A stretch of DNA of 64,000 nucleotides, taken from contig NZ_JAASAE010000001.1 of the NCBI RefSeq assembly GCF_012726205.1, forward strand, positions 310,001 through 374,000, read 5' to 3'. A program made the translations under genes and the position numbers. The notes under the pieces were generated by a model, which saw nothing but the letters and a program-made list of their open reading frames with translations, was not told the DNA's origin and made no database searches. The stretch comes from Rhodococcus sp. HNM0569. GTDB taxonomy: Bacteria; Actinomycetota; Actinomycetes; Mycobacteriales; Mycobacteriaceae. Positions 8,728 to 15,645 of the stretch are shown one piece after another; the first letter of the stretch is position 1, and every line of letters begins with the position of its first letter.

Positions 8728-9408
8728 ATGCCCGAGATCGCATTCCGCGGCGTCCACCACGCCTACGACGACCGGACGGTGCTGTCGGACGTCGACCTCA
8801 CCCTCACCGAGCACCGCATCGGCATCGTCGGTGCGAACGGGGGCGGCAAGTCGACACTCGCGCGCATGATCAACGGCCTCGTCGTCCCGACCTCCGGGAC
8901 CGTCACGGTCGACGGCGTCGACACCAAGCGGCACGGGCGTCAGGTGCGCCGGACGGTCGGATTCGTGTTCACCGACCCGGACCACCAGATCATCATGCCG
9001 ACGGTGGCCGAGGACGTCGCCTTCTCCCTTCGCCGCTCGCGACTGTCGAAGACCGAACGCGAGGCGCGGGTGCGCGACGTCCTCGATCGATTCGGGCTCG
9101 CGGGCCACGCCGATCACCCGCCACACCTGCTGTCGGGTGGGCAGAAGCAGATGCTCGCGCTCGCGGCGGTCATGGTGGCCGAGCCGCGGATCCTCGTCGC
9201 CGACGAGCCCACGACGCTGCTCGATCTGCGCAACACTCGCACGATCGCCCGCACGTTCGCGCAGCTGCCGCAGCAACTCGTCGTCGTGACGCACCACCTC
9301 GACCTGCTCGACGATTTCGACCGCGTGCTCGTCGTCGACGGCGGCCGCGTCGTGGCGGACGGCGCACCCCGCCCGACCATCGAGTTCTACCGGGAATCGG
9401 TGTCGTGA
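8728..9408 (+). CDS. bioM: ECF transporter ATPase (BioM)
   Basis: This ABC-type ATPase powers the biotin transporter. The 226-residue protein has Walker A GANGGGKST, Q-loop region DPDHQIIMP, signature LSGGQKQM, Walker B ILVADEPTTLLD and the switch His in VVTHHLDLLD. The DPDxQ segment is typical of ECF A components rather than general importers. ATG 8728 follows the bioY stop by 14 bases; the stop overlaps bioN. Confidence 0.93.
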   Translation: MPEIAFRGVHHAYDDRTVLSDVDLTLTEHRIGIVGANGGGKSTLARMINGLVVPTSGTVTVDGVDTKRHGRQVRRTVGFVFTDPDHQIIMPTVAEDVAFSLRRSRLSKTEREARVRDVLDRFGLAGHADHPPHLLSGGQKQMLALAAVMVAEPRILVADEPTTLLDLRNTRTIARTFAQLPQQLVVVTHHLDLLDDFDRVLVVDGGRVVADGAPRPTIEFYRESVS

Positions 9409-10010
9409 GCGTGCTCGGGCAGTACCGGCCGGGCGACACGGTCGTGCATCGCATGCCCGCGGGCGTCAAGGTCGCGGCGCTGATCGCCGCGATCGTGACG
9501 ATCAGCGTGTTCGTCCGCGCGCCGTGGCAGCTCGTGCCTGCCGCAGCCGTGGTCGCCGCCGCATTCGCCTGCGCAAAGGTGCCCGCGGGCGTCGCGGCCC
9601 GCCAGCTGCGTCCGGTGCTGTGGATGATCCTGGTGGTCTTCGTCTTCCAGCTCGTGTTCACGGGCTGGGCACGCGCAGTGGTGGTGTGCGGTGTCCTGCT
9701 GCTGGCCGTGGCCGGCGCGGCGCTCGTGACCCTCACGACCCGCGTGTCCGACATGCTCGACGCGGTCGTCGGAGTCCTCGCGCCGCTGCGGCGCGTCGGC
9801 GTCGATCCCGAACGCGTGGGTCTCGTCCTCGCGATGACGATCCGCGCGGTGCCTCTGCTGACGACCGTGGTGACGCGGGTGCGCGATGCCCGTCGCGCGC
9901 GTGGGCTGGGGTTCTCGCTGCGCGCATTCGTCGTACCGGTCGTCGTGGGCACTCTCGTGACCGCCGATCACATGGGCGACGCCCTCGCCGCGCGCGGCGT
10001 CGACGACTGA
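9405..10010 (+). CDS. bioN: ECF transporter transmembrane component (BioN)
   Basis: The T component couples the ATPase to BioY. The 201-residue protein has several hydrophobic helices and, near the C-terminus, RVRDARRARGLG, the Ala-Arg coupling-helix motif of EcfT proteins. GTG 9405 overlaps the bioM stop by four bases (GTGA), so the two are translationally coupled. A convergent hairpin terminator (10014-10058) follows. Confidence 0.9.
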   Translation: MSVLGQYRPGDTVVHRMPAGVKVAALIAAIVTISVFVRAPWQLVPAAAVVAAAFACAKVPAGVAARQLRPVLWMILVVFVFQLVFTGWARAVVVCGVLLLAVAGAALVTLTTRVSDMLDAVVGVLAPLRRVGVDPERVGLVLAMTIRAVPLLTTVVTRVRDARRARGLGFSLRAFVVPVVVGTLVTADHMGDALAARGVDD

Positions 10011-10013
10011 GGC

Positions 10014-10058
10014 CTGACCGCCTCCCTGAGCGCCCGAGACGCGGTAGGAGACGGTCAG
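10014..10058. terminator. Bidirectional hairpin between bioN and pspM
   Basis: CTGACCG-C-CTCC pairs with GGAG-A-CGGTCAG, eleven pairs with one mismatch around a 21-base loop. It fills the gap between the convergent stops of bioN and pspM and overlaps the pspM stop. There is no U-tract, as is common for actinobacterial terminators. Confidence 0.5.
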
Positions 10059-10870
10059 TACCGGCGTTCGAGTTCGACGAGCGCTGCGGACAGCCCGGCG
10101 AGCCGGTCGGTCGCCCGGCCGAGTTCGGCCACCTGGTATCCGACACCGGTGAGATCTCCACCGCGGTCGGCGCCGGTCAGTTCGGCCGCAGCAGTCACCA
10201 ATTGCGCGTACCCGTCGGCCCCCGCCCGCAGCTGCTGAGCCACCGCCTCGGCGGACGCGTCGAGGGTCGCGCGGGCCGACGGCTGGTCGCGAGCGGCCTG
10301 CTCGAGCGCGACGACGTCCTGTGCGAGCGCGGACATCGCGTCGGCTGTCGCGGCCGCGACCTCGTAGGTGTCGGCGAGTTCGCCGGGGTCGACGACCGCG
10401 GCACGGTCGAGGACACCGAGGATGCGGGAGAGCGCCTGCTCGCCGCGGACGAGGGCGTCCATGGGTTCGTGTGCGCGCGACGGCCGCGGTGGCACTGCCC
10501 TGCGCGGTGCGCGGCCCATCGGAAGCGGCGCTCCGCGCACGCGGCGATACGCGGTCCATCCCGCAACCGCCGGCACTGCGAGCAATGCCGCGACACCACC
10601 CGACGCGACGACCGCCGCATCCGGACCGCCCGCGACCGCGAACGACGCCGCGGAGACGGCCCCGGCACCTGCGCCCGCACCGAAGAACGACGCGCGCCTG
10701 CGAATGCGCCGGCGCCTGCGTCGTTCGCGTGCGCGCGGGTCGCGCCACGAGCGTGCGGATGCAAGGGCCTGCCTGCCGACGGAGCCGACCGTGTCGGCGA
10801 CACTCTCGATGCCGGAGACGGCCGAGACCGGCCGGGTGACACCCGACCGGTCTCGACGTGACGTGCTCAT
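10055..10870 (-). CDS. pspM: Phage-shock-associated membrane protein (PspM-like)
   Basis: A 271-residue protein with a basic N-terminus (RERRRRRRIRRR), two adjacent hydrophobic segments at about 63-105 and a soluble helical C-terminal half rich in Ala. Position directly after pspA, with six bases between them, matches Rv2743c, which as I recall anchors PspA at the membrane in mycobacteria. The fourth gene of the mycobacterial operon (pspN) is absent here: convergent bioN follows. Assignment leans on context because primary sequence is poorly conserved. Confidence 0.75.
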   Translation of the reverse strand: MSTSRRDRSGVTRPVSAVSGIESVADTVGSVGRQALASARSWRDPRARERRRRRRIRRRASFFGAGAGAGAVSAASFAVAGGPDAAVVASGGVAALLAVPAVAGWTAYRRVRGAPLPMGRAPRRAVPPRPSRAHEPMDALVRGEQALSRILGVLDRAAVVDPGELADTYEVAAATADAMSALAQDVVALEQAARDQPSARATLDASAEAVAQQLRAGADGYAQLVTAAAELTGADRGGDLTGVGYQVAELGRATDRLAGLSAALVELERRY

Positions 10871-10876
10871 GGCGTG

Positions 10877-11707
10877 TTACTGGCGGCCGGCCTCGCCGGG
10901 CTTCTCGGCCTCGGTGGCGGGCTGCGCAGGCTGCGCGGGAGTGCTCGACGACGCCGACTGGTCGCTGCCGGACGTGAGTGCGTCGCCCTTCATCGAGGCG
11001 CGGATCTGCTCGAGGCGGCTGTGGCCTGCCATCTGGACGCTCGCCTGCTGGACCTCCATCATGCGGCCCTGCACCGAGTTCTGGGCCAGCTCGGCCGACC
11101 CGAGGGCGGTGGCGTAGCGCTGCTCGATCTTGTCGCGCACCGCATCGAGACTGGGGGTGTTGCCGGGCGCCGACAGCGTGCTGTCCATCGTGCGCAACGA
11201 CTCGCTCACCCGCTCCTGCATCTTGGCCTGCTCGAGCTGGCTCAGCAGCTTCGTGCGCTCGGCGACCTTCGCCTGCAGCGTCATCGCGTTCTGCTCGACG
11301 GCCTTCTTCGCCTGCGTCGCCGCCTGCAGCGACTGATCGTGCAGCGCCTTGAGATCCTCGACGCCCTGCTCGGCGGTGACGAGCTGCGCCGCGAACGCCT
11401 CGGCCGCGTTGGTGTACTGCACGGCCTTGTCGGTGTCGCCCGCCGCCTGCGCCTGATCGGCCAGGTTGACCGCCTGGCGCGCGTTCGCGTTGAGCTTCTC
11501 GACCTCGTCGAGCTGGCGGCTGAGCTTCATCTCCAGCTGACGCTGATTGCCGATCACCGATGCGGCCTGCTGGGACAGGGCCTGATGCTGGCGCTGCGCA
11601 TCCTCGATGGCCTGCTGAATCTGAACCTTGGGGTCGGCCTTCTCATCGATCTTGGAATTGAAGAGCGCCATGAGGTACTTCCATCCCTTGACGAAAGGAT
11701 TTGCCAT
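10877..11707 (-). CDS. pspA: Phage shock protein A (PspA/IM30)
   Basis: PspA coats stressed membranes and restrains its transcriptional activator. The 276-residue protein begins [16 protein letters not shown] and continues as long coiled-coil helices with abundant Gln and Ala ([17 protein letters not shown] and onward), as in the mycobacterial 35-kDa antigen. The C-terminal 40 residues ([17 protein letters not shown]) look disordered. ATG 11707 was chosen because family similarity starts at MANPF. The clgR gene lies 201 bases upstream in the same direction, so the gene may be cotranscribed or have its own promoter. Confidence 0.94.
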   Translation of the reverse strand: MANPFVKGWKYLMALFNSKIDEKADPKVQIQQAIEDAQRQHQALSQQAASVIGNQRQLEMKLSRQLDEVEKLNANARQAVNLADQAQAAGDTDKAVQYTNAAEAFAAQLVTAEQGVEDLKALHDQSLQAATQAKKAVEQNAMTLQAKVAERTKLLSQLEQAKMQERVSESLRTMDSTLSAPGNTPSLDAVRDKIEQRYATALGSAELAQNSVQGRMMEVQQASVQMAGHSRLEQIRASMKGDALTSGSDQSASSSTPAQPAQPATEAEKPGEAGRQ

Positions 11708-11908
11708 GGTTGTGATCCTGCCTCCGTTTGTTCCGCCGCGCCCCAACGCGACCACGGTGCGCGACCGTCACGCACCGTATGCACCGCCGACGCCGTCCGC
11801 GTCCCGGTCCTGTTCTCGACTTGCCTCATGTCCATTGTGACCGATCTGCGCGTGAGCAGGATCACCAACGTGCTTTCGGACGCGCGATCGTCCGCGCGCG
11901 CCGACCGG

Positions 11909-12232
11909 TCAGGCCGCGGCGAGCGCGTGCGGCGCCGGGATGACGACGCGTGTCTCGCGATCGATACCGACGGCAGCCTCGGCCGGCTCGACCCTGCGCG
12001 TGTCGGCGAGCGACACGCTGACGTCGACGAGGACGTCGGCGAGCGGCACCTCGAGTGCGTCGCAGATGGCCGCGAGCAGTTCGCTCGACGCCTCCTTGCG
12101 GCCGCGCTCGATCTCGGACAGATAGCCGAGACTCACCCGTGCACTGTTGGACACCTCACGCAGGGTTCGGCTCTGGGAAACGCGCGTACGGCGGAGACTC
12201 TCGCCGATCGCCTCCCGCAAAAGCAGCGCCAT
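11909..12232 (-). CDS. clgR: Transcriptional regulator ClgR (XRE family)
   Basis: ClgR activates clp protease genes and the psp genes under envelope stress. The 107-residue protein has the helix-turn-helix [31 protein letters not shown] at residues 24-54 (cited as one span), then [12 protein letters not shown]. These match the ClgR family. ATG 12232 has GGAGGA seven bases upstream. A SigE-type promoter is visible at 12266-12293. Gene order clgR-pspA-pspM matches the mycobacterial operon. Confidence 0.92.
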   Translation of the reverse strand: MALLLREAIGESLRRTRVSQSRTLREVSNSARVSLGYLSEIERGRKEASSELLAAICDALEVPLADVLVDVSVSLADTRRVEPAEAAVGIDRETRVVIPAPHALAAA

Positions 12233-12265
12233 CTCGCTCCTCCTTCATCCGACACCTGTGAGCAC

Positions 12266-12293
12266 AACGTCCGCATGCGACCGATTGGTTCCC
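12266..12293 (-). promoter_or_regulatory. SigE-type (ECF) promoter of clgR
   Basis: On the minus strand GGGAACC (12293-12287) is followed after 17 bases by CGTT (12269-12266) and then G. This fits the mycobacterial SigE-type pattern GGAAC...CGTTG, and clgR is a known SigE target in mycobacteria. The predicted leader is short and includes the GGAGGA ribosome-binding site. The -35 overlaps the boundary with the cinA stop. Confidence 0.6.
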
Positions 12294-12297
12294 GACC

Positions 12298-12804
12298 CTA
12301 TCCTGTCGTGTCCGATTGCACGCGTACCAGGAGCCTCGACACAGCGGCCGATACCGTCGCCGTGCGGATCTCCCAGCGGTTTCCGGCAAGCGCGTGCCGA
12401 TCGACGGTGACCCCGCCGGGACCGGCGACCGCGACGAACACCGTGCCGACGGGGTGTCCGTCCTGCGGGTCCGGGCCTGCGACACCGGTGAGCCCGACGC
12501 CCCAGTCCGCACCGCAGCGGGTGGCGGCGCCCACCGCGAGTGCATGCGCCGTGCTCGACGCGACGGGCCCGTCACGCTGCAGGATCTCGTCGTCGACACC
12601 GGCGAGCACGTGCTTGAGATCCGTCGCGTACGCGACGAGCCCGCCCCGCAGGACCGCGCTCGCGCCCGGGACGCCCGCGACGGTCGCCGTGAACAGACCC
12701 GCGGTGAGCGACTCCGCCGCTGCGACCGTTCCGGACGTGCGGCGCAGCGCGGCCACCAGCTCGTCGACGCGCGAGCCCGGGGTCAGTGGATCGGTGCCCG
12801 CCAT
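12298..12804 (-). CDS. cinA: CinA C-terminal domain protein (nicotinamide-nucleotide amidohydrolase)
   Basis: The 168-residue product is the stand-alone CinA/PncC domain, which deamidates nicotinamide mononucleotide to nicotinate mononucleotide for NAD recycling. The family motifs AAESLTAGL near residue 29 and GLTGVAGPDPQDGHPVGTVF near 114 are complete. ATG 12804 lies two bases after the pgsA stop, so both belong to one operon. The N-terminal molybdopterin-like domain of long CinA proteins is absent, which is common. Confidence 0.9.
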   Translation of the reverse strand: MAGTDPLTPGSRVDELVAALRRTSGTVAAAESLTAGLFTATVAGVPGASAVLRGGLVAYATDLKHVLAGVDDEILQRDGPVASSTAHALAVGAATRCGADWGVGLTGVAGPDPQDGHPVGTVFVAVAGPGGVTVDRHALAGNRWEIRTATVSAAVSRLLVRVQSDTTG

Positions 12805-12806
12805 GC

Positions 12807-13451
12807 TCACGCGCCGGTCGCCGGGGCGTGGCGGACGCCCGAACGCAGCCGCACCGCCTGCACGACGTAGTCGAGACCGGTCGCGACGGTGAGCGCGACG
12901 GCGGCCGACATCAGCACCCACGCCACGATCAGCACGGGCCCCGATGCAGGCAGTGGCAGCAGGAACACTCCGATCGCGAACGTCTGCAGGAGTGTCTTGA
13001 GCTTGCCACCCCGTCCCGCGGGAATGACTCCGTACCGCAGAACCGCGAAGCGCAGCAGAGTGATCCCCAGTTCGCGGGCCGCGATGACGATCGTGACCCA
13101 CCACGGCAGGTCGCCGAGCATCGAGAGGCCGACCAGCGCCGCCCCGATCAGCGCCTTGTCCGCGATCGGGTCGGCGAGTTTGCCGAAGTCGGTGACCAGA
13201 CCGAGGCGCCGGGCGAGTTGGCCGTCGATGCGGTCGGTGACCGCCGCGACCGCGAACACGCCGAACGCCGCGATCCGCCACCGCGTGTCGTGGCCGTCGC
13301 CGACGAACAGGACGACGAGGAACACCGGCACCAACACGATCCGAAGCATCGTCAGGATGTTCGCGATGTTCAGGACGGGGACGTGGGCGCTGTCGTGCGC
13401 CGAGTCTCCCGCGGCTGCGGACGAGGCCGTGACGTCGCGCTGCGTGCTCAC
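12807..13451 (-). CDS. pgsA: CDP-alcohol phosphatidyltransferase (PGP synthase family, PgsA-like)
   Basis: Predicted to transfer phosphatidyl from CDP-diacylglycerol to glycerol 3-phosphate at the membrane. The 214-residue protein contains the full signature DGxxAR(x8)GxxxDxxxD as DGQLARRL...GKLADPIAD, and about five hydrophobic helices. GTG 13451 starts VSTQRDVTAS. The gene is followed by cinA and preceded by divergent argA; I recall the same place for pgsA3 in M. tuberculosis. Members of the family also make phosphatidylinositol phosphate or cardiolipin, so substrate is inferred. Confidence 0.88.
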   Translation of the reverse strand: MSTQRDVTASSAAAGDSAHDSAHVPVLNIANILTMLRIVLVPVFLVVLFVGDGHDTRWRIAAFGVFAVAAVTDRIDGQLARRLGLVTDFGKLADPIADKALIGAALVGLSMLGDLPWWVTIVIAARELGITLLRFAVLRYGVIPAGRGGKLKTLLQTFAIGVFLLPLPASGPVLIVAWVLMSAAVALTVATGLDYVVQAVRLRSGVRHAPATGA

Positions 13452-13552
13452 GCGACCACCACGTCGGGCCTCGGAGGGCTGACGGCGGGGCAGTTCGGGC
13501 GAGCAGACACGTGGCAAGAATATCGTTTCGCGTGAGCGCTACTGTTCACCCC

Positions 13553-14098
13553 ATGACTCCCGTCACGAGTGATGCCACTCCCCCGCCGTCGGACGCACCG
13601 TCGGGCGAGTGGATCGTGCGCCGCGCGCGGACGTCGGACGTGCCGGACATCAAGCGCATCGTGGACATCTACTCGGGTCGCATCCTGCTCGAGAAGAACC
13701 TCGTCACCCTGTACGAATCGGTCCAGGAGTTCTGGGTCGCCGAGCGCGACGGCCAGGTACTCGGATGCGCCGCCCTGCACGTCCTGTGGGCCGATCTCGG
13801 TGAACTGCGCACGGTGGCGGTCGATCCGATCACCAAGGGCCAGGGCATCGGGCACCTGCTGGCGGACAAGCTGATCGAGGTCGCGCGCGAACTCGAACTC
13901 GAGCGACTGTTCGTGCTGACCTTCGAGGTCGACTTCTTCGCGCGGCACGGCTTCGTCGAGATCGACGGCACCCCGGTCACCGCCGAGGTGTACGCCGAGA
14001 TGTGCCGCTCGTACGACGCGGGCGTCGCCGAGTTCCTCGACCTGAGCTACGTCAAGCCGAACACACTCGGCAACACCCGCATGCTGCTCGCCCTCTGA
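13553..14098 (+). CDS. argA: Amino-acid N-acetyltransferase (GNAT-type NAGS)
   Basis: The first step of arginine synthesis, acetyl transfer from acetyl-CoA to glutamate. The 181-residue GNAT protein has the acetyl-CoA loop VAVDPITKGQGIGHLL, followed by LERLFVLTFEVDFFARHGF. This short stand-alone form is the actinobacterial NAGS (I recall Rv2747), unlike the kinase-fused ArgA of Escherichia coli. Context beside pgsA and ftsK matches. ATG 13553 is preferred over the GTG at 13532 or upstream ATG because GNAT homologues start with a short variable tail. Confidence 0.88.
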   Translation: MTPVTSDATPPPSDAPSGEWIVRRARTSDVPDIKRIVDIYSGRILLEKNLVTLYESVQEFWVAERDGQVLGCAALHVLWADLGELRTVAVDPITKGQGIGHLLADKLIEVARELELERLFVLTFEVDFFARHGFVEIDGTPVTAEVYAEMCRSYDAGVAEFLDLSYVKPNTLGNTRMLLAL

Positions 14099-14146
14099 CC
14101 GGACTCCCCGACCTCCGGGCGGCTCTCCCGAAAGGAACATCCCTCG

Positions 14147-14431
14147 ATGAAGCACGTCGTCGTCCGCTACACCTACGCCCCGGAGCACGCCGCCGAGCGC
14201 GACGTGCGGCGTCCCGAGCACCGTGCCTGGCTCGCGGGCCTCGTCGACCGCGGCGCCGTGGTCACCACCGGCCCGTTCGCCGACGGCAGCGGCGCGTTCA
14301 TCGTGGCACGCGGAGCAGACGCCGCCGCCGTCGAGAAACTCTTCGACGACGACCCGTTCGCGCGAGCGGGACTCGTGGCGGCCCGCGAGTTCGTCGAATG
14401 GACACCGGTGATGGGCGCGTTCAGCGAGTGA
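14147..14431 (+). CDS. YciI family protein
   Basis: A 94-residue alpha/beta-barrel (dimeric ferredoxin-like) protein starting MKHVVVRYTYAPEH. The family segment HRAWLAGLVDRGAVVTTGPFADGSGA carries the invariant His and the Asp-Gly turn. GAAAGGA lies upstream of ATG 14147. YciI proteins have a putative active site related to muconolactone isomerase-like enzymes, but no general function is known. It follows argA in the same direction and ends in a strong hairpin. Confidence 0.85.
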   Translation: MKHVVVRYTYAPEHAAERDVRRPEHRAWLAGLVDRGAVVTTGPFADGSGAFIVARGADAAAVEKLFDDDPFARAGLVAAREFVEWTPVMGAFSE

Positions 14432-14439
14432 ACGCGCCC
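14413..14439. terminator. Perfect 11-bp hairpin between YciI gene and terC
   Basis: GGGCGCGTTCA pairs perfectly with TGAACGCGCCC around GCGAG. It overlaps the stop of the YciI gene and lies eight bases from the stop of convergent terC, so it can serve both strands. No U-run follows. Confidence 0.7.
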
Positions 14440-14446
14440 GCCGGCG

Positions 14447-15433
14447 TCACGACGACGTGTCTGCGGTGCCGCGGGTCTTGACCAGGCTCGCAACGGTGGT
14501 CACGACGAGCACACCGACGATCACGGTGAGCGACAGCGTCGTGGACACCTCGGGGACGTGCACCGACTCGCCGCCGTTGACGAACGGCAGCGAGTTCTCG
14601 TGCAGCGCGTGCAGGATCAGCTTGACGCCGATGAACGCGAGGATGACCGACAACCCGTAGGACAGGTAGACGAGCCGCTCGAGCAGACCGCCGATCAGGA
14701 AGAACAGCTGCCGCAGACCCATCAGCGCGAACGCATTGGCGGTGAAGACGAGGTACGGCTCCTGGGTGAGGCCGTAGATCGCGGGAATCGAGTCGAGCGC
14801 GAACAGCACATCGGTGAATCCGATCGCGACGAGCGCGAGCAGCAGCGGCGTCACGAGACGCTTGCCGTCGACCTTGGTGATCAACTTGTCGCCGTCGTAT
14901 TCGTCGGTGGTGGGCAGCACCTTCTTGGCGAGCCGAACGATCCTGCTGTCCTTCGAGTCCTCCGTGTCCTCCCCCTTGGCGTGGTCACGGATGAGTTTGG
15001 CCGCGGTGTAGATCAGGAAGATGCCGAACAGGTAGAACACCCACGCGTACGTGTTGATCGCGGCCGCGCCGACCGCGATGAACGCACCGCGCATCACGAG
15101 TGCCATCACGATGCCGATCAGCAGCACCTTCTGCTGGTACTCGCGGGGCACCGCGAAGGACGACATGATGATGACGAACACGAACAGGTTGTCGACCGAC
15201 AGTGCCTTCTCGGTGACGAACCCGGCGAAGTACTCGCCACCGAAGGTGGGCCCCCAGATCCACAGGACGATCAGGCCGAACACGATGGCGAGCGTGATGT
15301 AGACGGCCGACCAGAAGCCCGATTCGCGCAGCGACGGGGCGTGCGGCGTGCGCACGTGCGCGAAGAAGTCGAACACGAACAGCCCCAGGATGACCACGAT
15401 GGTGATCACCCAGGTGAGCAGCGAGACATGCAC
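14447..15433 (-). CDS. TerC family membrane protein (probable manganese exporter)
   Basis: TerC/Alx-type proteins export Mn2+ or supply it to exported proteins. The 328-residue product has about eight to nine membrane helices. Conserved acidic motifs lie in helices: EKALSVDNLFVF and FALDSIPAIYG, each with a membrane Asp that is metal-binding in the family. A long cytoplasmic loop rich in charge (KGEDTEDSKDSR) separates the two halves. The GTG at 15433 follows GGAGG by nine bases, and that sequence is embedded in a yybP-ykoY-type riboswitch (15442-15576), which strongly supports a manganese role over tellurite resistance. Confidence 0.9.
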   Translation of the reverse strand: MHVSLLTWVITIVVILGLFVFDFFAHVRTPHAPSLRESGFWSAVYITLAIVFGLIVLWIWGPTFGGEYFAGFVTEKALSVDNLFVFVIIMSSFAVPREYQQKVLLIGIVMALVMRGAFIAVGAAAINTYAWVFYLFGIFLIYTAAKLIRDHAKGEDTEDSKDSRIVRLAKKVLPTTDEYDGDKLITKVDGKRLVTPLLLALVAIGFTDVLFALDSIPAIYGLTQEPYLVFTANAFALMGLRQLFFLIGGLLERLVYLSYGLSVILAFIGVKLILHALHENSLPFVNGGESVHVPEVSTTLSLTVIVGVLVVTTVASLVKTRGTADTSS

Positions 15434-15441
15434 TTACGTAT

Positions 15442-15472
15442 ACCTCCGGTTGACTGGAACGTCACCGGAGGT
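15442..15472 (-). promoter_or_regulatory. Shine-Dalgarno-sequestering hairpin of the terC leader
   Basis: On the minus strand ACCTCCGGT (15472-15464) pairs perfectly with ACCGGAGGT (15450-15442), burying the GGAGG ribosome-binding site of terC. The same CCTCC is the 3' strand of riboswitch stem P1, so the two helices are mutually exclusive. Confidence 0.75.
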
Positions 15473-15576
15473 CTCTCCCGCCGATCGCCTGACGATCGAC
15501 CGACAGCCCCGGAGCGGCAATCGTGCCGCTCGTGTTGACGAGGCTGTCGCGGAAACGGGGATACTCCCCTCCACGT
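15463..15576 (-). promoter_or_regulatory. yybP-ykoY (Mn2+) riboswitch aptamer
   Basis: The leader starts GGAGGGGAGTA and ends GAGACCTCC. GGGGAGTA and GAGAC are the conserved metal-binding loop sequences of the class, and GGAGG/CCTCC is the closing stem P1. Inside, CGACAGCC pairs with GGCTGTCG, and CGATCG-TCAGG-CGATCG forms a further hairpin, giving the expected multi-stem layout. It precedes a TerC-family gene, a classic target. Boundaries are judged by eye. Confidence 0.82.
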
Positions 15577-15645
15577 GCACGCCATTGAATCACACCCGCG
15601 CGCGCTACTTCACCGCGCGCATCCCACACACACGGTCATCGCAGG

